Of a stretch of DNA of 64,000 nucleotides, positions 33,406 to 40,868 are shown piece by piece. Within the stretch, counting starts at the first letter, position 1. Each line of letters begins with the position of its first letter. The stretch is from contig CANCDR010000001.1 in the NCBI GenBank assembly GCA_947374865.1, forward strand, positions 186,001 through 250,000, read 5' to 3'. The DNA is from Oxalobacteraceae bacterium (lineage in GTDB: Bacteria; Pseudomonadota; Gammaproteobacteria; Burkholderiales; Burkholderiaceae_D). Both the position numbers and the translations under genes were made by a program. The notes beneath the pieces are model-generated. The model was not told where the DNA came from. It worked only from the letters and a program-made list of their open reading frames with translations, and did no database searches.

Positions 33406-34605
33406 CTAAGGCGAACGGCGAACCGCGGCGGCGAACTGCAGCAGATTGCCCCCCAAATCGCCGTGCGCTGCCATCTGCTGTTCCCAGTCGACGGCCCGAC
33501 GGGACATACTTCCCCTCTCTGCTTGAAATGCCGCCCATTGCGCGGGCCAGTTCGTGACCGCCTCGGCAGATATGTTCGCCGCTGTATCAGGGCCCATCGT
33601 GGCGGCTTCATTCCAGTGCAGGGAGAATGATGTCAAACTAGCCAGATCGCTGGCGTAGCGCTGCAAAAAAGCGCGTAATTTTTTATGATGCAGATTCTCG
33701 TCCTGCGCATAAATATGCCAGATAAAGGGCCGGCCAGCCCACTGGGCGCGCACGAAGGAATCTTCGCCCCGTACAAAATTGACATCGCAGGCCCATAAAA
33801 GCTGGTCGTACGCCGGCTGCGCCAGAAAGGGCACTACCCGCACAGTGAGCGCACCCTGTGTTTTGACGGCGCCGGGAAGCGCCGGCGCAGCTAAAAATGC
33901 CTCGACGGCGGCCTGTGCTACGCCCTCCGGCACCAGACAAGTCACTGCGTGCGCGCTGCGCTGCCAGGCATCCAATAGCGCCGCCACAGGAGCCTGCGGA
34001 TAACAAAATAGTGAGACCTTGGTCGTGGCCATCTCCGATGCTGTGACGCCCAAGGATGCCAAAAATGCGGCCATGGCTAAAGAATCCGATTGAAATTGCC
34101 GACGTTCTTGTGCTAAGCCTGCCTCACGCAGTAAGCCGCCGGTTTTGCTGGTGAAGCCCGGGTAGAAAAAATATTTAAGCAGCGACTGGCGTGGCGGTGA
34201 CGACAGGGTATGGCAGCCTTCCACCCATTCTTCCGCACTCAAGCCTTCCAGATTGATCCACACCGGCTGCGGCGTTTTTTCTGTCATCGCCGTGATATAG
34301 CCTGGCGGCAGATCGCAGCCGAAGAATTCAATGACGATATCGGCTACCTCAGTAGCGGTAAATACGCCTTCTTGATCACGCCAGTGGCGCACCGTAACGC
34401 CAGCCATGAGCTGATGCACTGCATCGCTACGCAGTGGCGGACAAATACGCTGAAAGCTGCGCAGATCATCCACCCATAAGGTGACGTCAATGTCGTGCTC
34501 ATCCACGAGCTGCCTGGCCAGACGCCAGCAGATGCCGATGTCGCCGAAGTTATCGACGACTTTACAAAACAGGGCCAGCTTGGGGGCTTGGATCAATGTG
34601 CTCAT
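33406..34605 (-). CDS. earP: EF-P arginine rhamnosyltransferase EarP
   Basis: EarP transfers rhamnose from dTDP-rhamnose to Arg32 of EF-P. The 399-residue protein is a GT-B fold inverting enzyme. CKVVDNFGDIGICWRLARQL at residues 14-33 holds the two Asp residues (18 and 22) equivalent to the catalytic pair known in Pseudomonas. The late FVRGEDSFVRAQWAGRPFIW and HIYAQDENLHHKKL segments (about 275-315) form the nucleotide-sugar site. It lies 228 bases upstream of efp on the same strand, the usual linkage. The dTDP-rhamnose genes are not in the window. Confidence 0.95.
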   Translation of the reverse strand: MSTLIQAPKLALFCKVVDNFGDIGICWRLARQLVDEHDIDVTLWVDDLRSFQRICPPLRSDAVHQLMAGVTVRHWRDQEGVFTATEVADIVIEFFGCDLPPGYITAMTEKTPQPVWINLEGLSAEEWVEGCHTLSSPPRQSLLKYFFYPGFTSKTGGLLREAGLAQERRQFQSDSLAMAAFLASLGVTASEMATTKVSLFCYPQAPVAALLDAWQRSAHAVTCLVPEGVAQAAVEAFLAAPALPGAVKTQGALTVRVVPFLAQPAYDQLLWACDVNFVRGEDSFVRAQWAGRPFIWHIYAQDENLHHKKLRAFLQRYASDLASLTSFSLHWNEAATMGPDTAANISAEAVTNWPAQWAAFQAERGSMSRRAVDWEQQMAAHGDLGGNLLQFAAAVRRSP

Positions 34606-34677
34606 CTAAAATCTCATCGTGCACTTCCTATGAAAGAAGGCTTTAATATAATCGATCGTAATACAACGATCTTTAAT

Positions 34678-34732
34678 AGGATTTAAAGTCAGGATTTAAA
34701 GTCAGGATTTAAAGTCAGGATTGTAAGTCATT
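34678..34732. repeat. 13-bp tandem repeat, three exact units plus a partial, between earP and the XdhC-family gene
   Basis: ATTTAAAGTCAGG is repeated exactly at 34681-34693, 34694-34706 and 34707-34719. A degenerate fourth unit ATTGTAAGTCATT follows to 34732, and AGG precedes the first. It sits in the 200-base divergent gap between earP and the XdhC-family gene, so its length could affect either promoter. Confidence 0.88.
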
Positions 34733-34805
34733 CGTTCAAGCGCCTTGGTGTATCGCGCGCTTCACCGTCAAGTCGTACAATAGCGCAAACAAGGAGACCC
34801 GCAAG

Positions 34806-35825
34806 ATGGACAGTAGTGACCTTTCCGTACTAAGAACTTGTGTGCAATGGCTCAAAGCCGGTCGACGCGTCGCCTTGGCCACCGTCGTGCAGACCTGGGG
34901 TTCTTCGCCGCGCCCGCCCGGTGCCTGGCTGGCGATCCGTGACGATGGCCAGGTCGTCGGCTCGGTTTCCGGTGGCTGTGTGGAAGATGATCTGATCACG
35001 CGCATTCGCGACGATCTTTTGCAGCGCGCATTGCCTGAAATCGTCACCTATGGCGTCACGCAAGAGGAAGCGGCACGCTTTGGGCTGCCTTGCGGGGGCA
35101 CCTTGCGCCTGGTCGTGGAACCGCGACCTGATATCAGCGGGCTGGAGGATTTACTCGCTCGTATCGAACAAAAGCGCATGACCATCCGCGAACTCAATCT
35201 CGCCAGCGGCACATTTAACTTACTCGATGCCAGCCGGGGCGATACCTTCAGTTTTACCGCACAGACCATGCGCAGCTTTTATGGTCCGCGCTGGCGGATT
35301 ATTCTGATCGGCGCCGGGCAGCTGTCGCAGTACGTAGCGCAAATCGCGCTGGCCACCGATTACGAAGTGCTGGTGATCGACCCGCGCGAAGAATTCGCTG
35401 AGGGCATCGGCATTGCTGGCGTCGATTTCCGCACCGGCATGCCGGACGATGTCATCATCGAAGCCGGCATTGATAACCACACCGCCGTGGTGGCCCTGAC
35501 GCACGATCCTAAACTCGACGACATGGCCCTGCTGGAAGCGCTCAAATCTTCGGCGTTTTATATTGGCGCGCTGGGTAGCCGCGTCAACACAGCCAAACGC
35601 AAGGAACGTCTGGCTTTGTTTGATCTGGCGCCGGAAGAAATCGAACGCCTGCACGGCCCGGTCGGTCTTTACATCGGTGCGCGCACACCGCCGGAAATGG
35701 CGATCTCGATTCTGGCTGAAGTCACGGCGGCTAAATATGCCGTGCCGTTTTTGCAGAAACGTTCGCTCAGTTCAGACGAGCTGCAGGTGCGGGGGGAGCG
35801 GATGAATACGATGTCGACGATTTGA
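34806..35825 (+). CDS. XdhC/CoxI-family molybdenum-hydroxylase maturation protein
   Basis: The 339-residue product has an N-terminal XdhC_CoxI domain (LATVVQTWGSSPRPPGAWLAI, GSVSGGCVEDDL, residues about 20-65) and a C-terminal Rossmann XdhC_C domain (IILIGAGQLSQYVAQIA near residue 162, FYIGALGSRVNTAKRKERL near 250, VGLYIGARTPPEMAISILAEV near 285). XdhC binds and sulfurates molybdenum cofactor and delivers it to xanthine dehydrogenase-type enzymes. No hydroxylase subunit gene is near, so the client is encoded elsewhere. AAGGAGACC precedes the ATG. Confidence 0.88.
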   Translation: MDSSDLSVLRTCVQWLKAGRRVALATVVQTWGSSPRPPGAWLAIRDDGQVVGSVSGGCVEDDLITRIRDDLLQRALPEIVTYGVTQEEAARFGLPCGGTLRLVVEPRPDISGLEDLLARIEQKRMTIRELNLASGTFNLLDASRGDTFSFTAQTMRSFYGPRWRIILIGAGQLSQYVAQIALATDYEVLVIDPREEFAEGIGIAGVDFRTGMPDDVIIEAGIDNHTAVVALTHDPKLDDMALLEALKSSAFYIGALGSRVNTAKRKERLALFDLAPEEIERLHGPVGLYIGARTPPEMAISILAEVTAAKYAVPFLQKRSLSSDELQVRGERMNTMSTI

Positions 35826-35936
35826 TTAGGCGAATACTTCTTGCGCCCGAGCGAACTGCTGCTGCGTTAGCATGAGCTGCATGCGCGAGAAACGAATCGC
35901 TTCGCCAAGTTCTTGTGATGAGTGAATGGAGGTCAT
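35826..35936 (-). pseudogene. Truncated XRE/HipB-like antitoxin stub
   Basis: The minus strand encodes 36 residues from an ATG at 35936: MTSIHSSQELGEAIRFSRMQ then LMLTQQQFARAQEVFA and a stop. ELGEAIRFSRMQLMLTQQQFA looks like the first one and a half helices of an XRE-type helix-turn-helix such as HipB, cut off where the recognition helix should be. The stop lies directly against the end of the XdhC-family gene, which suggests a deletion joined the two. The identification rests on a short match. Confidence 0.45.
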
Positions 35937-36027
35937 AGGCTATTGAGTTTCCCGATCGGAAAATATACATCCTGCGCGATGTCTATCTGATCAAGGGTGG
36001 TGCATATCAATTGGTCGGCATTCAGAA

Positions 36028-36078
36028 TCAATATATCGGTGCGCGAATGGCCGTGTAATCAGCCTCGTAACGAAACAT
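36028..36078 (-). pseudogene. Possible N-terminal stub of a Fic toxin gene
   Basis: Overlapping the end of the VbhA-like antitoxin, an ATG at 36078 opens a 16-residue frame (MFRYEADYTAIRAPIY) that ends at a stop. Fic toxins paired with small VbhA-type antitoxins start at this place and often with a similar Tyr-Glu-x-Asp stretch. I read it as the first codons of a lost toxin, but 16 residues cannot prove it. Confidence 0.3.
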
Positions 36079-36286
36079 ATTTTGTCTGCAGCGCACTAAG
36101 TAAATCCGCCGTAGTTTTTTGGCCGTCGACGTAGCCCTGAAGTCCAAGCATGAGGCTTTCACTTGGGCGCAATTTTTCAATGCGTAGCGTTGCAAGTATA
36201 TTTGCAACATTTTTTTCGCGTGCTGACTGAATTTGCGCGGAATTTGACATGGCAACGGGATTTATGGCTTCTGTATGAAATGCCAT
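36059..36286 (-). CDS. VbhA-like small antitoxin, orphan
   Basis: The 75-residue product (63 residues from an ATG at 36250) shows REKNVANILATLRIEKLRPS, then SLMLGLQGYVDGQKTTADLL and ALQTKYVS. The spacing of Arg/Asn, LRIEKLRPS, a GYVDG turn and a final amphipathic helix follows antitoxin_VbhA proteins, whose inhibitory helix blocks the ATP site of a Fic toxin. No complete Fic protein follows, only the stub at 36028-36078. The assignment is by pattern and should be tested by profile search. Confidence 0.5.
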   Translation of the reverse strand: MAFHTEAINPVAMSNSAQIQSAREKNVANILATLRIEKLRPSESLMLGLQGYVDGQKTTADLLSALQTKYVSLRG

Positions 36287-36478
36287 TTTACGCGGTGAAT
36301 CGGAGTAGAGGGCTCAACACCCAGCGGCCTATCTCGAATAAACGTCCAGCGGGAGCTCATGGAAAAGGTCGTAAATACCGCCGCTAAGCCTCGGTTGTTG
36401 GGAATTTGGCATGAGAAGTGGACTCTCAAGTATTGCGAGCGTGTCATTATATTTCGAAATGAAATGCGTACTTATACA

Positions 36479-36502
36479 AACTTATTTTTCTTTTTATAAG
36501 TT
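36479..36502. promoter_or_regulatory. Inverted repeat upstream of the ATPase gene
   Basis: AACTTAT (36479-36485) and ATAAGTT (36496-36502) are perfect 7-base arms around a T-rich loop, 37 bases before the ATPase start, in a very AT-rich stretch. The 36287-36478 region before it holds no gene I can support. Confidence 0.35.
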
Positions 36503-36539
36503 ATATTTGACGAAGTAATTTTGGATAAGTGAGGTAATC

Positions 36540-37712
36540 ATGTCTGCTGCTCTGTTTAGCTTTCGCCGCCCTAACCTCGCAGCGAACTATTGCGATGCAT
36601 TAGTGGGAACCGGCATCATAGACGCACGCTCAGGGCTCTTTCTCGCTGCACCACGTCGCACGGGTAAAAGTACGTTCCTACGAGAAGATTTGCTGCCTGC
36701 GATGCTTGACCGAGGTTGGACGACGGTTTACGTGGACTTGTGGTCTAACCGCGCCGCCGATCCGGCGAACCTGATTGCAGCTGCAGTCAAAAGCGCCCTT
36801 TCCAAATTTAATGGCGTAATTACCAAGCTCGCCAAGGCGACTGGCCTCGAAAAGGTGAACGTTTTCGGCGCTCTCAGCTTAAATTTTCACTCTTTGGACT
36901 TACCCCCCAATGTGACCCTCCTCGACGCCTTATAGGCGCTGCAGACCGCCGCTGCCGCACCAGTAGTAGTGATTATTGATGAAGCGCAGCACGCCATTTC
37001 TACGCAGGCCGGCATGGACGCTATGTTCGCCCTGAAGGCCGCGCGCGACCACCTCAATCAAAGCCTGGATGGAAAGCAAAAATTGTATCTCGTCTTCACT
37101 GGTTCAAATCAGGACAAGCTATCGCGTCTGGTTCTCAAAAAGGCGCAGCCCTTTTACGGCTGCCAAGTAAGCAGATTTCCGTTGCTGGAAGATGGCTATT
37201 CAGACGCTTACACCGACTACATTAACAAGAAGCTATCGGAAAATAATCAGTTCAATAAACTAGTCGTTTGGTCAGCGTTTAAGTTAGTCGGGCAGCGTCC
37301 TGAAATGCTCCGCGGCATCATCGGTGACCTTGCACTTGACGGTGGCGCAGATGCGCTGCAAGACGCCCTAAACGCCGGTGCTCACGCTTTTCAGGAGCGC
37401 ATATGGGGAGAGATGGAAAGCGAGTTCAACGCCCTCACGACAATCCAGCGTGCCGTGTTGATTCGCATTATTGAAGCGGGAAAGGATTACGAGCCGTTCA
37501 ATGACGCGTCCTTAAGAGCCTACCAAGCTTATGTAGGTAAAAAAGTAAATACTTCGGAAGCCCAAGGGGCCCTAGCAGCACTGCGGGAGAAAAACTTGGT
37601 CTGGCAGGCTGCCTATGGAGATTACGCTCTGGAAGATGAAAGCATCGTTGCATGGTTCAACAGTCAAGTTAAATCCAAACTATCGACCATGCCGATCTCA
37701 ACCCCACCTTGA
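36540..37712 (+). pseudogene. AAA-type ATPase gene interrupted by an in-frame amber codon
   Basis: From the ATG at 36540 a single frame runs to 37712 except for one TAG at 36933-36935 (codon 132). The first part has Walker A (AAPRRTGKST, residues 36-45) and VYVDLWSNRAADP. After the amber comes Walker B with VVVIIDEAQH (about 143-152), LVFTGSNQDKL as a sensor-1-like segment, and a helical C-terminal part. Leu-amber-Ala-Leu-Gln suggests a CAG to TAG change. Read through, it would be a 390-residue STAND/ATPase_2-like protein with no other named domain. The second half could also start anew at ATG 36969, but that would lack Walker A. Confidence 0.75.
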
Positions 37713-37766
37713 AGGCGTCTATTTCCGCCCGTAGGACCTGTCATAGGACCTTTTTCAGACCAGTAT

Positions 37767-37793
37767 CAAATAATTTGTGTAGTAAATTATTTG
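37767..37793. repeat. Perfect 10-bp AT-rich inverted repeat between the ATPase pseudogene and tRNA-Glu
   Basis: CAAATAATTT (37767-37776) and AAATTATTTG (37784-37793) are perfect arms around GTGTAGT. TAGGACC is also duplicated just before it, at 37734 and 37744. It may terminate the ATPase transcript or be a remnant of the event that placed the patch here. Confidence 0.5.
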
Positions 37794-37833
37794 CACCGTG
37801 TGTGGTAGCTGAATCTCTTGAACCGTAGTCGAT

Positions 37834-37867
37834 AAAAAAAATGCCGCGCTTTCGCGCGGCATTTTTT
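37834..37867 (-). terminator. Intrinsic terminator after the tRNA genes
   Basis: ATGCCGCGC (37841-37849) pairs with GCGCGGCAT (37854-37862) around TTTC, flanked by an A run on the left and a T run on the right. It ends the leftward gltX/tRNA-Ala/tRNA-Glu transcript and could also stop rightward transcription. Confidence 0.9.
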
Positions 37868-37870
37868 ATT

Positions 37871-37946
37871 TGGCGTCCCCAAGGGGATTCGAACCCCTGT
37901 ACTCACCGTGAAAGGGTGATGTCCTAGGCCTCTAGACGATGGGGAC
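37871..37946 (-). tRNA. tRNA-Glu (anticodon UUC)
   Basis: The 76-base minus-strand gene starts GTCCCCA, has the anticodon stem-loop CACCCTTTCACGGTG with anticodon TTC, the T arm AGGGGTTCGAATCCCCT, acceptor closure TGGGGAC and an encoded CCA. It lies downstream of gltX, the gene for the enzyme that charges it. Confidence 0.96.
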
Positions 37947-38010
37947 AGAAACCTGTCCGTAATGCGACCTATCTGCGCTAACAATCTCACGATACAGCTG
38001 TGATGTTTGC

Positions 38011-38086
<76 letters not shown>

Positions 38087-38138
38087 TGCGCAGAAGCGAG
38101 ATTATATTACAGTCTTTGCCTGCGTGTAAATTACTTTG

Positions 38139-39533
38139 TCAGAGATATTGTTGGATCCGCGCTGTCGTTACCGCCTGACCAAATAAAACGATCACACTAT
38201 CGATCGATGGCGTCTGTAATTGACCCGTCAATACCAGCCGTAATGGCATGGCTAATTGCGGCATTTTTAACTGATGCGCGGCGAGGACTTCCTTGATCAA
38301 CCCGGCGATCGCCGTCTTGTCCCATGCGATCGAGCCCAGCTGCGTCAGGAACTGCGCCAAGGCTGGCTTGATCGCTGGCGTTAAATGCTGCGCGAGCAGA
38401 GCCGCATCAGGCACAGGCTGACGGTAAAACAGCATGGCAGATTCGGCCAAGGCTTGAATCGTATCGGCGCGCTCCTTGAGCAGGCCAATGACGGCATCAA
38501 GCTGCGGTGCATCGTGAAAATCAGCACCCATCGTCACCAATACCGGCGATGTCAATTCAGCCAGCCGGACGTCGTCGCTCTGCTTGATGTAATGATTATT
38601 GACCCAGGCTAGTTTCTCGGGATTGAACTGGGCCGCTGATTTAGACAGGTGATCCAGATCAAACCAGGCGCAGAACTGCTCCATCGAAAAGATTTCATCA
38701 TCACCGTGGCTCCAACCTAAACGGGCCAGATAATTGAGCATCGCTTCCGGTAAAAATCCTTCAGCGGGATACTCCATCACGCTGACCGCACCGTGGCGCT
38801 TGGAGAGCTTCTCGCCATCCGCCCCCAAAATCATCGGCAGATGACCATAAAACGGCAGCGGTGCTCCCAAGGCGGCCAGAATATTTATCTGCCGCGGGGT
38901 ATTGTTGACGTGGTCATCGCCGCGAATCACGTGCGTGATCTGCATGTCCCAGTCGTCGACGGCGACGCAAAAATTATAGGTCGGTGTGCCATCCGGGCGG
39001 GCGATCACCAGATCATCGAGCTCACGGTTTGAGATCGTGATGCGACCCTTGACCACGTCGTCCCAGCTTACGTCACCGTCGAGCGGATTACGAAAACGTA
39101 CCACCGGCTTACGCTCGGCAGGAACCGGCGGCAAGGTCTTGCCCGGCGCCGGACGCCAGGTACCGTCGTAGCGCGGTTTTTCGCCGGCTGCGCGCAAACG
39201 CTCACGCATGGCTTCGACTTCTTCGGACGATGAATAGCAATGATAGGCAGTACCGTCAGCCAGCATGCGCGCTAAGACTTCACGATAGCGATCCATGCGC
39301 TGCATCTGAAAGAAAGGGCCCTCGTCGTGCTGCAGGCCGAGCCACTGCATGCCGTCGATGATGGCTTGCACGGCTTCTGGCGTTGAGCGTTCGAGATCGG
39401 TATCTTCGATGCGCAGAACGAAGGTGCCGCCAAAATGGCGCGCATAGGCCCAGGAAAACAGCGCAGTACGGGCGCCACCTAAATGGAGGAAGCCGGTCGG
39501 GCTAGGGGCAAAGCGGGTGCGAACAGCAGTCAT
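38139..39533 (-). CDS. gltX: Glutamate-tRNA ligase
   Basis: The 464-residue class I synthetase charges tRNA-Glu. It has [20 protein letters not shown] (HIGH-type motif, residues 6-25), [10 protein letters not shown] near 42, and [10 protein letters not shown] as the KMSKS-type motif near residue 243. The C-terminal anticodon-binding domain is complete. Length is normal, and the ATG at 39533 begins directly before the conserved segment. Two tRNA genes, one for Glu, follow on the same strand and may be co-transcribed. Confidence 0.97.
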   Translation of the reverse strand: MTAVRTRFAPSPTGFLHLGGARTALFSWAYARHFGGTFVLRIEDTDLERSTPEAVQAIIDGMQWLGLQHDEGPFFQMQRMDRYREVLARMLADGTAYHCYSSSEEVEAMRERLRAAGEKPRYDGTWRPAPGKTLPPVPAERKPVVRFRNPLDGDVSWDDVVKGRITISNRELDDLVIARPDGTPTYNFCVAVDDWDMQITHVIRGDDHVNNTPRQINILAALGAPLPFYGHLPMILGADGEKLSKRHGAVSVMEYPAEGFLPEAMLNYLARLGWSHGDDEIFSMEQFCAWFDLDHLSKSAAQFNPEKLAWVNNHYIKQSDDVRLAELTSPVLVTMGADFHDAPQLDAVIGLLKERADTIQALAESAMLFYRQPVPDAALLAQHLTPAIKPALAQFLTQLGSIAWDKTAIAGLIKEVLAAHQLKMPQLAMPLRLVLTGQLQTPSIDSVIVLFGQAVTTARIQQYL

Positions 39534-39635
39534 GGAAAATAAAAACGGCCTTGATGATCAAAGCCGTGAAAGGTCTAGGAAGCCGTATTTTAACTCGCGC
39601 GCCAGAAAAAACCGCATTCTGACGCGCTCTGAGGC

Positions 39636-40736
39636 TTAATCGTTTTTAATCACGATCGAGGGAAACTTGCTGCTCATGTCTTTGGCTTTGACCGCCACGG
39701 CGATGGCGACCTTGCGCGCGATTTGCTTATACATGGCGGCGACCGGCCCCTCTGGATCGGCCACGACCGTCGGCAGACCCGAATCGGTCTGCTCGCGAAT
39801 CGACATCGTCAAGGGCAGCGCACCCAGGAAATCGACGCTGAAATCCTGACACATCTTTTGTCCGCCACCCTCGCCAAAGATGGCTTCTGCGTGACCGCAG
39901 TTCGAGCAGATATGGGTGCTCATGTTTTCAACGATGCCAAGGATGGGGATGCCGACTTTTTCAAACATCTTCAGGCCTTTGCGGGCATCCAATAATGCGA
40001 TGTCCTGCGGCGTGGTGACGATGACGGCGCCGGTCACGGGGACTTTTTGCGACAAGGTCAGCTGAATATCGCCAGTACCGGGCGGCATATCGACGATCAG
40101 GTAATCGAGTTCGCGCCAGTTGGTTTGCTCGAGCAGCTGTTGCAAGGCTTGCGTCACCATCGGTCCGCGCCACACCATGGGCTGATCCGGATCAATCATG
40201 AAACCGATGGAAGCCACCTGCAGTCCGTGATTTTCCAGCGGCTCCATGGTCTTGCCGTCACTCGATTCAGGACGGCCGGTAATACCCATCATCATCGGCA
40301 GCGAAGGACCGTAAATATCGGCATCCAAAATTCCGACCCGCGCACCTTCGGCCGATAGTGCCAGCGCCAGATTGACCGCCGTGGTCGATTTACCCACACC
40401 GCCCTTGCCGGAAGCGACGGCGATAATATTTTTAACGTTATCGAGCAATTTCACGCCACGTTGCACTGCATGCGAAGCAATTTTGCTGGTGACGTTGATT
40501 TCGGCCGTGACGCCCGCGTCCAGTTCCTGCAACACGGCCAGGACCGCGGCGCGGATGCTGGCGAACTGGCTGTTGGCTGGGTAGCCGAGTTCAACATCCA
40601 GACGCAGTTTGCTGCCGTCGATGCGAATATTACGCGCCGAGCGGCTGGAAATCAGATCGATGCCGGTATTCGGATCGATGACCTTGGTCAGGGCAGCCTT
40701 GACTGTCTCCTGCGTAATTGTTTGCAAATTGCTCAT
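39636..40736 (-). CDS. apbC: Iron-sulfur cluster carrier ATPase Mrp/ApbC
   Basis: The 366-residue protein carries [4Fe-4S] clusters to client proteins. An N-terminal MIP18-like (FeS_assembly_P) domain occupies about residues 1-85. The deviant Walker A motif [21 protein letters not shown] lies near residue 105. [14 protein letters not shown] and the CxxC pair [11 protein letters not shown] near residue 275, the bridging cluster site, complete the family set. GGAGGAGCAGGT directly precedes the ATG at 40736. It is divergent from metG, an arrangement common in proteobacteria. Confidence 0.95.
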   Translation of the reverse strand: MSNLQTITQETVKAALTKVIDPNTGIDLISSRSARNIRIDGSKLRLDVELGYPANSQFASIRAAVLAVLQELDAGVTAEINVTSKIASHAVQRGVKLLDNVKNIIAVASGKGGVGKSTTAVNLALALSAEGARVGILDADIYGPSLPMMMGITGRPESSDGKTMEPLENHGLQVASIGFMIDPDQPMVWRGPMVTQALQQLLEQTNWRELDYLIVDMPPGTGDIQLTLSQKVPVTGAVIVTTPQDIALLDARKGLKMFEKVGIPILGIVENMSTHICSNCGHAEAIFGEGGGQKMCQDFSVDFLGALPLTMSIREQTDSGLPTVVADPEGPVAAMYKQIARKVAIAVAVKAKDMSSKFPSIVIKND

Positions 40737-40868
40737 ACCTGCTCCTCCATTGAATGCCCGAAGTCTAAACCAATCCGGGCTTTTAAGTCCCTGCACTGTG
40801 CGATTCCTGGCAGAAGGTGGCCTTGCACTGCTAAAATTGCGTTTTCCCATTTGAACAATCTTTACTCA

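Noticed and set aside
35940-36058. Plus-strand open stretch reading FPDRKIYILRDVYLIKGG and onward to a stop at 36056
   Set aside because: It has no start codon or ribosome binding site and I recognise no family. It overlaps minus-strand remnants and is too short to claim.
36933-36935. Amber codon as a pyrrolysine or programmed recoding site
   Set aside because: No recoding hairpin or pyl genes are visible, and the CAG-like context points to a simple nonsense change.
36936-37712. Second half of the ATPase as an independent gene from ATG 36969
   Set aside because: It would begin inside Walker B, with no ribosome binding site, and continues the upstream frame exactly. A split by one stop codon explains it better.
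37871-37946. tRNA-Glu as an attachment site of a genomic island
   Set aside because: I found no second copy of the tRNA 3' end within the adjoining accessory patch and no integrase gene.
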